In this document: in pieces, positions 29,988 through 37,731 of the stretch
Layout: each line of letters opens with the position of its first letter
Position numbering within the stretch: position 1 is the first letter of the stretch
Assembly: GCF_018614415.1 (NCBI RefSeq)
Contig: NZ_JAGGOO010000138.1
Coordinates: forward strand, 1-41,687
Direction of reading: 5' to 3'
From: Streptomyces sp. ISL-12
Lineage (GTDB): Bacteria > Actinomycetota > Actinomycetes > Streptomycetales > Streptomycetaceae
DNA length: 41,687 nt
The notes under the pieces: generated by a model
Databases searched by the model: none
The model's input: only the letters and a program-made list of their open reading frames with translations
What the model was told of the DNA's origin: nothing
Program-made: the position numbers and the translations under genes

Positions 29988-30175
29988 CCGGCATCCGAGG
30001 AGCCTCCCGGAGTACGGAGGGGCTTGGGCTGGTGGTGTACGACGGGCAGGTCCTGGTGGGTCGCTCCGGTGACGAGGACGACACGACGTGGTCCTGCACG
30101 GGAGTCCGGGGGTCGGCGGGAGTCCGGGACTCAATGGGGGAGTTCAAGGGAGGGGGACGGTGTGACGAGCGCTGA
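29984..30175 (+). CDS. Possible small coupled ORF (63 aa), uncertain
   Basis: A frame of 63 codons begins at an ATGA overlap with the AAA+ stop and has an excellent GGAGG seven bases upstream. It encodes MTGIRGASRSTEGLGLVVYD and ends 14 bases inside the DUF5682 gene. Its first 30 codons look coding-like, but the last third is Gly/Arg-rich sequence derived from G-rich repeats. It may be a genuine small protein, a translational coupling device, or the decayed original start of the next gene. No homologue is recognised. Confidence 0.35.
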   Translation: MTGIRGASRSTEGLGLVVYDGQVLVGRSGDEDDTTWSCTGVRGSAGVRDSMGEFKGGGRCDER

Positions 30176-32927
30176 CGCCCAGGTCCGCGGGGGTGGCCCG
30201 CTGCTGCTGGGCGTACGGCATCACGGGCCGGGGTCGGCCCGCGCGGTGCGGGCGGCGCTGGCGGCCGCCCGGCCCCGGGTCGTCCTGATCGAGGGACCGC
30301 CCGAGGCCGACGCCCTGGTCCCGCTGGCCGCCGACGAGAGGATGCGGCCGCCGGTAGCCCTCCTCGCCCACGCCGTGGACGAGCCCGGCCGCTCGGCGTT
30401 CTGGCCGCTCGCCGAGTTCTCGCCGGAGTGGGTCGCCCTCCGCTGGGCCCTGGACCACGACGTCCCGGTCCGCTTCTTCGATCTGCCGGCCACGCACACG
30501 CTGGCCTTGCGGGAGCGGACGGAGGAGTCCGGTGACTCCGGTGAGCCGGACGGCGGGTCTGATGGATCCGGTGGGTCTGGTGGGTCTGGTGGGTCTGGTG
30601 GGTCTGGTGGGTCTGGTGGACCCGGTGGGTCCGCGGAGTCCGGTGAGTTCGGTGGGCGGGAGGCGTCCGATGCGCCCGGTCACGCGGGCGCCGAGGGGCT
30701 GACCGTGCGGACCGCCGTGCGGAGCGATCCGCTCGCCGCGCTCGCCGAGGCCGCCGGGTACGACGACCCCGAGCGCTGGTGGGAGGACGTCGTCGAGCAC
30801 CGGGGCCCGGGAGAGGACGACCCGCTCGCACCGTTCGCCGCACTGGAGGAGGCGATGGGGGCGCTGCGGGAGACCGAGGCGGCGGAGCGGGCGGAGGGCG
30901 CGGAGGGGGCCGGTTCGCCGAGCCCGTCGGGGGCGGACACCGAGCACGACCGGGACCTGGTGCGCGAGGCGTACATGCGGCTGCGGGTCCGGGCCGCGCA
31001 GCGCGAGTTCCCGGGCGGCGTTGCCGTGGTGTGCGGGGCCTGGCACGTGCCCGCGCTGCGCCGGAAGACCACCGTCACCGCCGACCGGGCGCTGCTCAAG
31101 GGCCTGCCCAAGGTCAAGGTGGACATGACGTGGGTGCCGTGGACCCACCGCAGACTGTCCCGGAGCAGCGGCTACGGCGCGGGCATCGACTCACCGGGCT
31201 GGTACGGGCATCTGTTCGGGGCACCGGACCGGCCCGTCGAGCGGTGGCTGACCAAGGTCGCGGGTCTGCTGCGGGAGGAGGACCGGATCGTGTCCTCGGC
31301 CCACGTCATCGAGGCGGTGCGGCTGGCCGAGACGCTCGCCGTGATGCGCGGACGCCCGCTGCCCGGCCTGACCGAGACGACCGACGCCGTGCGCGCGGTG
31401 ATGTGCGAGGGCTCGGACGTGCCGCTGGGCCTGGTGCACGACCGGCTGATCGTCGGGGACGTGCTGGGGGAGGTGCCAGAAGCGGCGCCGGCGGTACCGC
31501 TGCAACGCGATCTGACCCGGATACAGCGCCGGCTGCGGCTCAAGCCGGAGGCGCTGGAACGGGAGCTGGAGCTCGATCTGCGCAAGGAGAACGACACCGA
31601 GCGCAGCAGGCTCCTGCACCGGCTGCGACTGCTCGGCGTCGGCTGGGGCGAGCCGGCCGCGTCACGCGCGGGCACGGGCACGTTCCGGGAGACCTGGCGG
31701 CTGCGCTGGGAGCCGGAGCTGTCGGTGCGGGTCGCCGAGGCCGGCGTGTGGGGCACCACGGTGCTCTCCGCCGCGACCGCCAAGGCCGAGGCGGACGCCG
31801 TCGCCGCACCGCACCTCGCCGACGTCACGGCCCTCGCCGAACACTGCCTGCTGGCCGAACTGCCGGACGCGCTCCCGGTGGTGATGCGGATCCTGGCCGA
31901 CCGGGCGGCGCTGGACACGGACGTCGGCCGGCTCGCCCAGGCGCTGCCGGCGCTGGTCCGGACCCTGCGCTACGGCGATGTGCGCGGTACGGACACCGGT
32001 GCGCTGGCCGGGGTGGCCGCGGGCCTCGCCGAGCGGGTGTTCGTCGGTCTGCCGCCGGCCTGCGCCGCGCTGGACGCGGACGGGGCAGAGGAGATACGGC
32101 GTCATGTGGACGCGGTGCACGGGGCGGTGGGCCTGCTGGGTGACGCCCCCGCGCCCGGCCACGGTGACCTGCGCGTCCGCTGGCGCCGGGTGCTGCGGGT
32201 GCTGTCCGCGCGGGACACCGTGCCCGGCGTCATCCGAGGACGCGCCGTGCGGCTCCTGCTGGACGACGGGGAACTGCCGGCGGAGGAGGCCGCCCGCCTC
32301 ATGGGACTGGCGCTCTCGCCGGGGACGCCACCGGCGGACGCCGCCGCCTGGATCGAGGGCTTCGTCGGCGGCGGCTCCGGGGGCGGCATGCTCCTCGTCC
32401 ACGACGAGCGGCTGCTGGGGCTGGTCGACGCGTGGCTGAGCGGCGTACCGGAGGAGGCGTTCACGGACGTCCTGCCGTTGCTGCGGCGCACGTTCTCGGC
32501 GTACGAGCCCGGAGTGCGGCGCACGCTGGGCGAACTGGTGCGGCGCGGGCCCGGGACGCGGGGGAGCGCGGCCGCCGGCGGTTCCGGCATACCGGGCTTC
32601 GCCCCCGAGCCGGATGCCGTACGCGCCGACGCGGTGGAGCCGGTGGTGCGGCTGTTGCTGGGTCTGGACGAACCGGATTCGGGTGCGGATTCGGGTTCGG
32701 ACATGTGGGTGAGCGGGGGTGCGGGTGCGAGTCCGGGTGCGGGCAGGGGCGCGGGCGGCGGACCGGTCGGCTCGACGGGGCGCGATGTCGACGGCCGCGG
32801 TCGGCAGGACGGCGACGACAGGGACGCCGACGACGGCAGGGGGCGCAGCGACGGCAGTGACGGCAGGGTCTGCAGCGACGGCAGGGACGACAGGGACGGC
32901 AGGGACCTTGTGGGGGTGGAGGCGTGA
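30162..32927 (+). CDS. DUF5682 protein, YehM-like (MoxR/VWA system component)
   Basis: This 921-residue protein is one of the two largest in the window. It opens with GPLLLGVRHHGPGSARAVRA and RPRVVLIEGPPEADAL, and near residue 290 has FPGGVAVVCGAWHVPALRRK. This pattern of GxxH, a glutamate after a hydrophobic strand, and a second GxxH resembles the TIKI/TraB/EreA/ChaN-like metal-dependent hydrolase superfamily. Later regions (about 400-850) are helical. A GGS repeat linker (coded by a 9-bp array, 30561-30632) interrupts the first domain, and the last 70 residues are a Gly/Asp/Arg low-complexity tail. GTG 30162 has GGGAGGGGG seven bases upstream. Its stop overlaps the VWA start (GTGA). Family role is unknown; the hydrolase relation is my inference. 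Confidence 0.85.
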   Translation: MTSADAQVRGGGPLLLGVRHHGPGSARAVRAALAAARPRVVLIEGPPEADALVPLAADERMRPPVALLAHAVDEPGRSAFWPLAEFSPEWVALRWALDHDVPVRFFDLPATHTLALRERTEESGDSGEPDGGSDGSGGSGGSGGSGGSGGSGGPGGSAESGEFGGREASDAPGHAGAEGLTVRTAVRSDPLAALAEAAGYDDPERWWEDVVEHRGPGEDDPLAPFAALEEAMGALRETEAAERAEGAEGAGSPSPSGADTEHDRDLVREAYMRLRVRAAQREFPGGVAVVCGAWHVPALRRKTTVTADRALLKGLPKVKVDMTWVPWTHRRLSRSSGYGAGIDSPGWYGHLFGAPDRPVERWLTKVAGLLREEDRIVSSAHVIEAVRLAETLAVMRGRPLPGLTETTDAVRAVMCEGSDVPLGLVHDRLIVGDVLGEVPEAAPAVPLQRDLTRIQRRLRLKPEALERELELDLRKENDTERSRLLHRLRLLGVGWGEPAASRAGTGTFRETWRLRWEPELSVRVAEAGVWGTTVLSAATAKAEADAVAAPHLADVTALAEHCLLAELPDALPVVMRILADRAALDTDVGRLAQALPALVRTLRYGDVRGTDTGALAGVAAGLAERVFVGLPPACAALDADGAEEIRRHVDAVHGAVGLLGDAPAPGHGDLRVRWRRVLRVLSARDTVPGVIRGRAVRLLLDDGELPAEEAARLMGLALSPGTPPADAAAWIEGFVGGGSGGGMLLVHDERLLGLVDAWLSGVPEEAFTDVLPLLRRTFSAYEPGVRRTLGELVRRGPGTRGSAAAGGSGIPGFAPEPDAVRADAVEPVVRLLLGLDEPDSGADSGSDMWVSGGAGASPGAGRGAGGGPVGSTGRDVDGRGRQDGDDRDADDGRGRSDGSDGRVCSDGRDDRDGRDLVGVEA
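30561..30632. repeat. In-frame 9-bp array coding Gly-Gly-Ser repeats
   Basis: Eight units of GGTGGGTCT type (edge units GATGGATCC, GGTGGACCC and GGTGGGTCC) encode Gly-Gly-Ser or near variants inside the DUF5682 gene. Central units are identical, so copy number probably varies by slippage while the frame is kept. Confidence 0.9.
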
Positions 32928-34105
32928 CGATCTCATCGGCGGAACTGGGTGATCCGGGGGCGGAGCGGCTGCGGCGGTGGCGGCTGGTGCTGGGCGGTGA
33001 CGCGGCCGACGGCACCGGATGCACCCTCAGCGGGCGCGACGCCGGGATGGACGCGGCGCTCACCTCGCTCTACGGGAAGGGGGACAAACCGCAGACGGGG
33101 CAGACGGGACGGGAGCGTTCGGCCGGGCTCGGGGCGTCGGCGCCGTCCGTGGCGCGCTGGCTGGGGGACATACGGACGTACTTCCCCTCCTCCGTCGTCC
33201 AGGTGATGCAGCGCGACGCGATCGACCGGCTCGGGCTCTCCACGTTGCTGCTGGAGCCGGAGATGCTGGAAGCGGTGGAGGCCGACGTGCACCTCGTCGG
33301 CACGCTGCTCTCCCTCAACAAGGCGATGCCGGAGACGACGAAGGAGACGGCTCGGGCCGTGGTGCGCAAGGTCGTCGAGGACCTGGAGAAGCGGCTCGCC
33401 ACCCGGACCCGGGCCACTCTCACCGGTGCCCTCGACCGCAGTGCCCGGATCAACCGGCCGCGCCATCACGACATCGACTGGAACCGCACGATCGCGGCCA
33501 ACCTCAAGCACTATCTGCCGGAGTACCGGACGATCGTGCCGGAGCGGCTGATCGGCTACGGGCGGGCGTCCCAGTCGGTGAAGAAGGAGGTCGTCCTCTG
33601 CATCGACCAGTCCGGGTCGATGGCGGCATCGGTCGTGTACGCGTCGGTGTTCGGGGCGGTGCTGGCGTCCATGCGGTCGATCAGCACGCGGCTCGTCGTC
33701 TTCGACACGGCGGTCGTGGATCTCACCGATCAGCTCGACGACCCGGTCGACGTGCTCTTCGGTACCCAGCTCGGTGGCGGCACGGACATCAACCGGGCGC
33801 TGGCGTACTGCCAGTCGCAGATCACCCGGCCCGCGGAAACGGTCGTCGTGCTGATCAGCGACCTCTACGAAGGGGGCATACGGAACGAGATGCTCAAGCG
33901 GGTGGCGGCGATGAAGGCGTCGGGAGTGCAGTTCGTGACGCTGCTGGCGCTGTCCGACGAGGGGGCGCCCGCCTATGACCGGGAGCACGCGGCGGCGCTG
34001 GCCGCGCTGGGCGCGCCGGCCTTCGCCTGCACGCCGGATCTGTTCCCGGACGTGATGGCGGCGGCGATCGAGAAACGGCCACTGCCGATACCTGACACGG
34101 TGTGA
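32924..34105 (+). CDS. VWA domain (CoxE/YehP-like) protein, partner of the MoxR ATPase
   Basis: This 393-residue protein has a C-terminal von Willebrand A domain (about 220-390). The metal-ion-dependent adhesion site is complete: DQSGSMAASVVYA (DxSxS) near residue 227, threonine in GTQLGGGTDINRALAYC near 288, and aspartate in VVLISDLYEGGIRNEM near 313. The N-terminal half is helical (VARWLGDIRTYFPSSVVQVM, then DLEKRLATRTRATLTGALDR) and ends with RHHDIDWNRTIAANLKHYLP, typical of CoxE-like proteins that dock on MoxR hexamers. GTG 32924 overlaps the DUF5682 stop by four bases, indicating coupling. By analogy with RavA-ViaA it should deliver substrates to the AAA+ ring; the substrate is unknown. 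Confidence 0.9.
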   Translation: MTISSAELGDPGAERLRRWRLVLGGDAADGTGCTLSGRDAGMDAALTSLYGKGDKPQTGQTGRERSAGLGASAPSVARWLGDIRTYFPSSVVQVMQRDAIDRLGLSTLLLEPEMLEAVEADVHLVGTLLSLNKAMPETTKETARAVVRKVVEDLEKRLATRTRATLTGALDRSARINRPRHHDIDWNRTIAANLKHYLPEYRTIVPERLIGYGRASQSVKKEVVLCIDQSGSMAASVVYASVFGAVLASMRSISTRLVVFDTAVVDLTDQLDDPVDVLFGTQLGGGTDINRALAYCQSQITRPAETVVVLISDLYEGGIRNEMLKRVAAMKASGVQFVTLLALSDEGAPAYDREHAAALAALGAPAFACTPDLFPDVMAAAIEKRPLPIPDTV

Positions 34106-34142
34106 GGGCCGAGGCGGTGTGATGGCCGGAGGTGGTGGCGTG

Positions 34143-34165
34143 TTGTCGGTGGGTGGGACTACCTG
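34143..34165 (+). promoter_or_regulatory. Near-match to PafBC-type promoter
   Basis: TTGTCGGTG (34143-34151), eight bases, then TACCTG (34160-34165) differ from the TTGTCRGTG-N8-TAnnnT motif only at the last -10 base. The next gene starts at 34330 or 34237, farther than at the other motif sites here, so function is doubtful. Confidence 0.35.
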
Positions 34166-34329
34166 TCGGTAACGGAGGGCTTGCGCGGACTCCGTATATC
34201 CGTGCGAGTATCGGCGTTTGTCAGCGGTGACTCGCGATGCGCTCCTCCGCATCGCTGTGCCGCTGTACCGCGTCGCGCCGGCAGGTGCCCGTGGCGCCCA
34301 CCTCGTTCCGTCGCACGGGAGGCATCTCC

Positions 34330-35757
34330 TTGTCCTGGCCGGCCGCTCCGCACGCCGCCGCTCGGCGCGCGCTCTTCGGCGTGCTGCTGGTCGGCGGGGT
34401 GTTCCTCCTCGGGCTGCTCCTCGGACAGCCCGCGGAGGCGGCCGAAGGCGCGGGGGACGTGACGTCATCGCCTTCGGAACGGGGAGCGTTGTCGCTGGTG
34501 GGTGGGGTGGCCGACCGGGTGGTCGAGCCGGTGGCCGGCGGTTCGGGGACCCGTGCCGGTGGTGCCGGTAGTGCCAGTGTTACCGGAGGTTCCGTCACCG
34601 GTCGGGCGACGGAGCCGGTGAGGGAGCGGGGTGCGGAGTCGGTCGGTGACGTGGTGGGGGCGGTGGCCGAGGGGCTCGGTTCAGTGCGGGGAGAGGTTTC
34701 CTCGCCGGAGCTGTCGTCTCCGTCGCTTCCGTCGCCTCCGTCGTCTCCGTCGCTTCCGTCGCTTCCGTCGCTTCCGTCGTCTTCGTCGTCTTCGTCGTCT
34801 TCGTCGTCTCCGTCGGACTCGGGGGCCGAGTCGCCGAGCAGACCGCCGTTGTCTCCGCCGCCAGGTCGGCCTGACGCCCCGTCAGGCACGCCGAGCGTGC
34901 CCGATCTGCCGAGCGTGCCGGACCTGCCGGTCCATGCCGATCTGCCGAGTCAGTTGCCGTCGTCGAATGGGTCCGGTGCCCCGGTGGGGTCGCCGAGTCT
35001 GCCCGCTCCGCCGTCCCCGGTCGACTCACCGGTCCTGCCCACCTTGCCGGTCCTGTCGGATCTTCCGGTCCTGTCGGATCTGCCGATCGTCTCAGACCTG
35101 CCGGCCCTCTCCGATCTGCCTGGCCTGTCGGACCTGCCTGGTCTGTCGGACCTGCCCATCGTGTCCGACCTGGTCGGTGGCTCGACGCTGCCTGTGTGGC
35201 CTGCATTGCCCGTATCCCCCGTAGCTCCGGCCGATCCCGTGCTCCCGGTGCTTCCCGAGTTGCCGGTATCCCCCGCGCTGCCGGCGGACCTGCTGCCCGC
35301 CCCGATCGAATCCGCGGCCGAACCTGCCGGCTCCGGGTCAGGGCCCGTCCCGGACGAGTCCGCCTTGCCGCCGGAATCGGTGACCACGTCCCCGACCGGC
35401 GGCAACGGCGCCGACGGTCAGGTGGCCGGAGGCCAGGGTGGCGCGCGGAGCGTGGTGGTCGGTCCGTACGGACCGCGGTTCGTCGGTCGGGCGGCGCACA
35501 TCGGTGGGAGCGGTGATGGTCGTCCGGCCTTGGGCGCGGGACACGTGCCCGGTCCCGTTCACCAGTCGCCCGCAGGGCCGGACGGCGCCTTGGGTGACGC
35601 GTCGGCGGCCGATCACGGCACGCCGCGGCACGGTGACGCGTCGGCCGTCGCCCTGAACACCCGCATCCCCCTGCGACTCGCGCCCGGCGCAGTCGCGTAC
35701 GCCGACGTGGGCGACGTCCGCGACCGGTACCGGGACGTTCCCGTTTCCCCTGCCTAG
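34330..35757 (+). CDS. Secreted low-complexity protein with LSDLP/SVPDLP repeats
   Basis: This 475-residue exported protein has no domain I can name. The N-terminus has a strong signal sequence (ALFGVLLVGGVFLLGLLLGQ followed by PAEAAEG). The middle consists of Ser/Pro runs (SLPSPPSSPSLPSLPSLPS) and then hexapeptide repeats of the type LSDLPV, VSDLPA and LSDLPG (about 260-310), ending in a Pro/Ala-rich part and a basic-acidic tail. This could be a wall-spanning or extracellular matrix protein; no sorting motif is present. I prefer TTG 34330 because GGGAGG lies exactly seven bases upstream and the signal peptide then starts properly; ATG 34237 in the same frame is the alternative (506 residues). 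Codon use is Streptomyces-like. Confidence 0.65.
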   Translation: MSWPAAPHAAARRALFGVLLVGGVFLLGLLLGQPAEAAEGAGDVTSSPSERGALSLVGGVADRVVEPVAGGSGTRAGGAGSASVTGGSVTGRATEPVRERGAESVGDVVGAVAEGLGSVRGEVSSPELSSPSLPSPPSSPSLPSLPSLPSSSSSSSSSSSPSDSGAESPSRPPLSPPPGRPDAPSGTPSVPDLPSVPDLPVHADLPSQLPSSNGSGAPVGSPSLPAPPSPVDSPVLPTLPVLSDLPVLSDLPIVSDLPALSDLPGLSDLPGLSDLPIVSDLVGGSTLPVWPALPVSPVAPADPVLPVLPELPVSPALPADLLPAPIESAAEPAGSGSGPVPDESALPPESVTTSPTGGNGADGQVAGGQGGARSVVVGPYGPRFVGRAAHIGGSGDGRPALGAGHVPGPVHQSPAGPDGALGDASAADHGTPRHGDASAVALNTRIPLRLAPGAVAYADVGDVRDRYRDVPVSPA

Positions 35758-36215
35758 TCCGGGTCCGGGGGCGGCAGTGACGCGACCGACCTGGTGATCC
35801 GGTTCCGCCGCCGCCACCTCGCCACGTCGCCACGCCGCCACGCCGCCACGCCGTCGATCGCTGTAATGCGTCGTATCTCGGCGTAGCCCGTTCGGTTCGG
35901 CGTGTCGCGTGCGTGCCCGTCGTGCGGCCGGCGCCCCAGCGCCCAGCACCCCGCGCCGCTGACCAGCTTCCGCCCTGCGACCCACGCGGCCTGCGTCTGC
36001 GTCTGCGCCTACGTCGACGTCGACGTCGACGCCCAGGCCCCCGACGTCCGCAGGACGGGTACCGACGCCGCGGAGCCTCCGGTGCCGGACGGCCGAAATC
36101 CGTCGGTTCCGTCCGGTACGGGAGACCGCGGGCGGGGTGGCGGTCCCCAGGGGTGGGGATCTGCCACCCCACGCTCCGAGAGCACCGGCATCGCCGTGGC
36201 TCAGGGGTGTTCACC

Positions 36216-36249
36216 GGCCTCACCGGGCCGACCCCAGCCCGGTGAGGCC
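36216..36249. terminator. Perfect 13-bp hairpin upstream of sucC
   Basis: GGCCTCACCGGGC pairs perfectly with GCCCGGTGAGGCC across an 8-base loop. It is the clearest terminator candidate after the secreted LSDLP protein, 460 bases downstream of its stop, and would insulate sucC. Confidence 0.7.
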
Positions 36250-36323
36250 CCGCGCAGCCTCACCTGCGTCCCCGCCCGTTCCGCCTCACCTGCGGCACGC
36301 GGTGCCAGAGAGGGGGGCATCAT

Positions 36324-36337
36324 GTGACAGGTATCAC
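36324..36337. promoter_or_regulatory. Possible operator palindrome upstream of sucC
   Basis: GTGACAGGTATCAC is a near-palindrome (GTGA...TCAC with a partly symmetric centre), about 185 bases before the sucC GTG. TAACCT near 36393 could be a -10 box. Both are plausible by form only; I cannot name a regulator. Confidence 0.3.
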
Positions 36338-36521
36338 CGCTCAGGTGTGAGATGAGATTTAGAGACCGTCCGCAAGCGGCGATAACCTGCGAGACGGACA
36401 TGCCGCGCGCTCGGACACCGTGTGCGCCTCCCTTGTGACTGACACGGCGGTCGTCACGTTGCCCTCGCGGCACGCCCACGCAGACAACGAACCGCGAGAT
36501 CACTGATAGGGACGGAAGCGC

Positions 36522-37703
36522 GTGGACCTGTTCGAGTACCAGGCGAGGGACCTCTTCGCCAAGCACGATGTACCGGTGCTGGCCGGTGAAGTCATCGACA
36601 CGCCTGAGGCGGCCCGCGCAGCCACTGAGCGCCTCGGTGGCAAGTCCGTCGTCAAGGCCCAGGTGAAGGTCGGCGGCCGCGGCAAGGCCGGCGGCGTCAA
36701 GCTCGCCGCCGACGCGGACGAGGCCGTCGCCCGCGCGACGGACATCCTCGGCATGGACATCAAGGGCCACACGGTCCACAAGGTGATGATCGCCGAGACG
36801 GCCCCGGAGATCCTGGAGGAGTACTACGTCTCCTTCCTCCTCGACCGTGCCAACCGCACCTTCCTCTCCATCGCCTCCGTCGAGGGCGGCATGGAGATCG
36901 AGGAGGTCGCCGCGACCCGCCCCGAGGCCGTCGCCAAGACCCCGATCGACGCGATCGACGGCGTGACGCCTGAGAAGGCGCGCGAGATCGTCGAGGCCGC
37001 GAAGTTCCCGGCCGAGGTCGCCGACAAGGTCGCCGACGTCCTCGTCACGCTGTGGGACACCTTCATCAAGTCGGACGCCCTCCTCGTCGAGGTCAACCCG
37101 CTCGCGAAGGTCGCCTCCGGTGACGTCATCGCCCTGGACGGCAAGGTGTCGCTCGACGACAACGCCGAGTTCCGTCACGACTGGGACGAGCTGCACGACA
37201 AGGCCGCGGCCAACCCGCTCGAGGCCGCTGCCAAGGAGAAGAACCTCAACTACGTCAAGCTCGACGGCGAGGTCGGCATCATCGGCAACGGCGCGGGTCT
37301 CGTGATGAGCACCCTGGACGTCGTCGCCTACGCCGGTGAGAAGCACGGCAACGTGAAGCCCGCCAACTTCCTGGACATCGGTGGCGGCGCCTCCGCCCAG
37401 GTCATGGCGAACGGCCTGGAGATCATCCTCGGCGACCCGGACGTCAAGTCCGTCTTCGTCAACGTCTTCGGCGGCATCACCGCCTGCGACGAGGTCGCCA
37501 ACGGCATCGTCCAGGCGCTGAAGCTCCTGGAGGACCGCGGCGAGAAGGTCGAGAAGCCGCTGGTCGTCCGCCTCGACGGCAACAACGCCGAGCTGGGCCG
37601 CAAGATCCTCACCGACGCGAACCACCCGCTGGTGCAGCGCGTCGACACCATGGACGGCGCCGCCGACAAGGCCGCCGAGCTGGCTCACGCCGCCGCCAAG
37701 TAA
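36522..37703 (+). CDS. sucC: Succinyl-CoA synthetase (ADP-forming) beta subunit
   Basis: This 393-residue beta subunit, with SucD, interconverts succinyl-CoA and succinate with substrate-level phosphorylation in the TCA cycle. The N-terminal ATP-grasp domain begins MDLFEYQARDLFAKHDVPVL and carries VVKAQVKVGGRGKAGGVKLA, the nucleotide-binding lysine/glycine loop. EVNPLAKVASGDVIALDGKV holds the Mg-ATP ligands. The C-terminal CoA-ligase domain has NFLDIGGGASAQVMANGLEI and NVFGGITACDEVANGIV, where the beta subunit contacts the phosphohistidine loop. Length is normal. The start is GTG 36522 with GGACGGAAG just upstream. sucD follows after 28 bases, forming an operon ended by a strong terminator. 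Confidence 0.97.
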   Translation: MDLFEYQARDLFAKHDVPVLAGEVIDTPEAARAATERLGGKSVVKAQVKVGGRGKAGGVKLAADADEAVARATDILGMDIKGHTVHKVMIAETAPEILEEYYVSFLLDRANRTFLSIASVEGGMEIEEVAATRPEAVAKTPIDAIDGVTPEKAREIVEAAKFPAEVADKVADVLVTLWDTFIKSDALLVEVNPLAKVASGDVIALDGKVSLDDNAEFRHDWDELHDKAAANPLEAAAKEKNLNYVKLDGEVGIIGNGAGLVMSTLDVVAYAGEKHGNVKPANFLDIGGGASAQVMANGLEIILGDPDVKSVFVNVFGGITACDEVANGIVQALKLLEDRGEKVEKPLVVRLDGNNAELGRKILTDANHPLVQRVDTMDGAADKAAELAHAAAK

Positions 37704-37731
37704 GCACTCAGGACGAGGACACCAACACACC

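Larger units (their letters stand above)
35758..36521. other. Long intergenic region before sucC
   Basis: The 764 bases contain an 8-bp array (GCCACGCC, about 35812-35854), a short GTCGAC array (about 36012-36030), an imperfect GGTGGC...GCCACC stem (about 36138-36170), a strong terminator-like hairpin (36216-36249), and the leader of sucC. I see no credible gene; the longest frames on both strands are GC-rich shadows without starts or known families. Confidence 0.6.

Noticed and set aside
34595..36223. Long minus-strand frame opposite the LSDLP protein
   Set aside because: The plus frame has a proper signal peptide and ribosome-binding site; the minus translation is Arg/Thr/Pro simple sequence.
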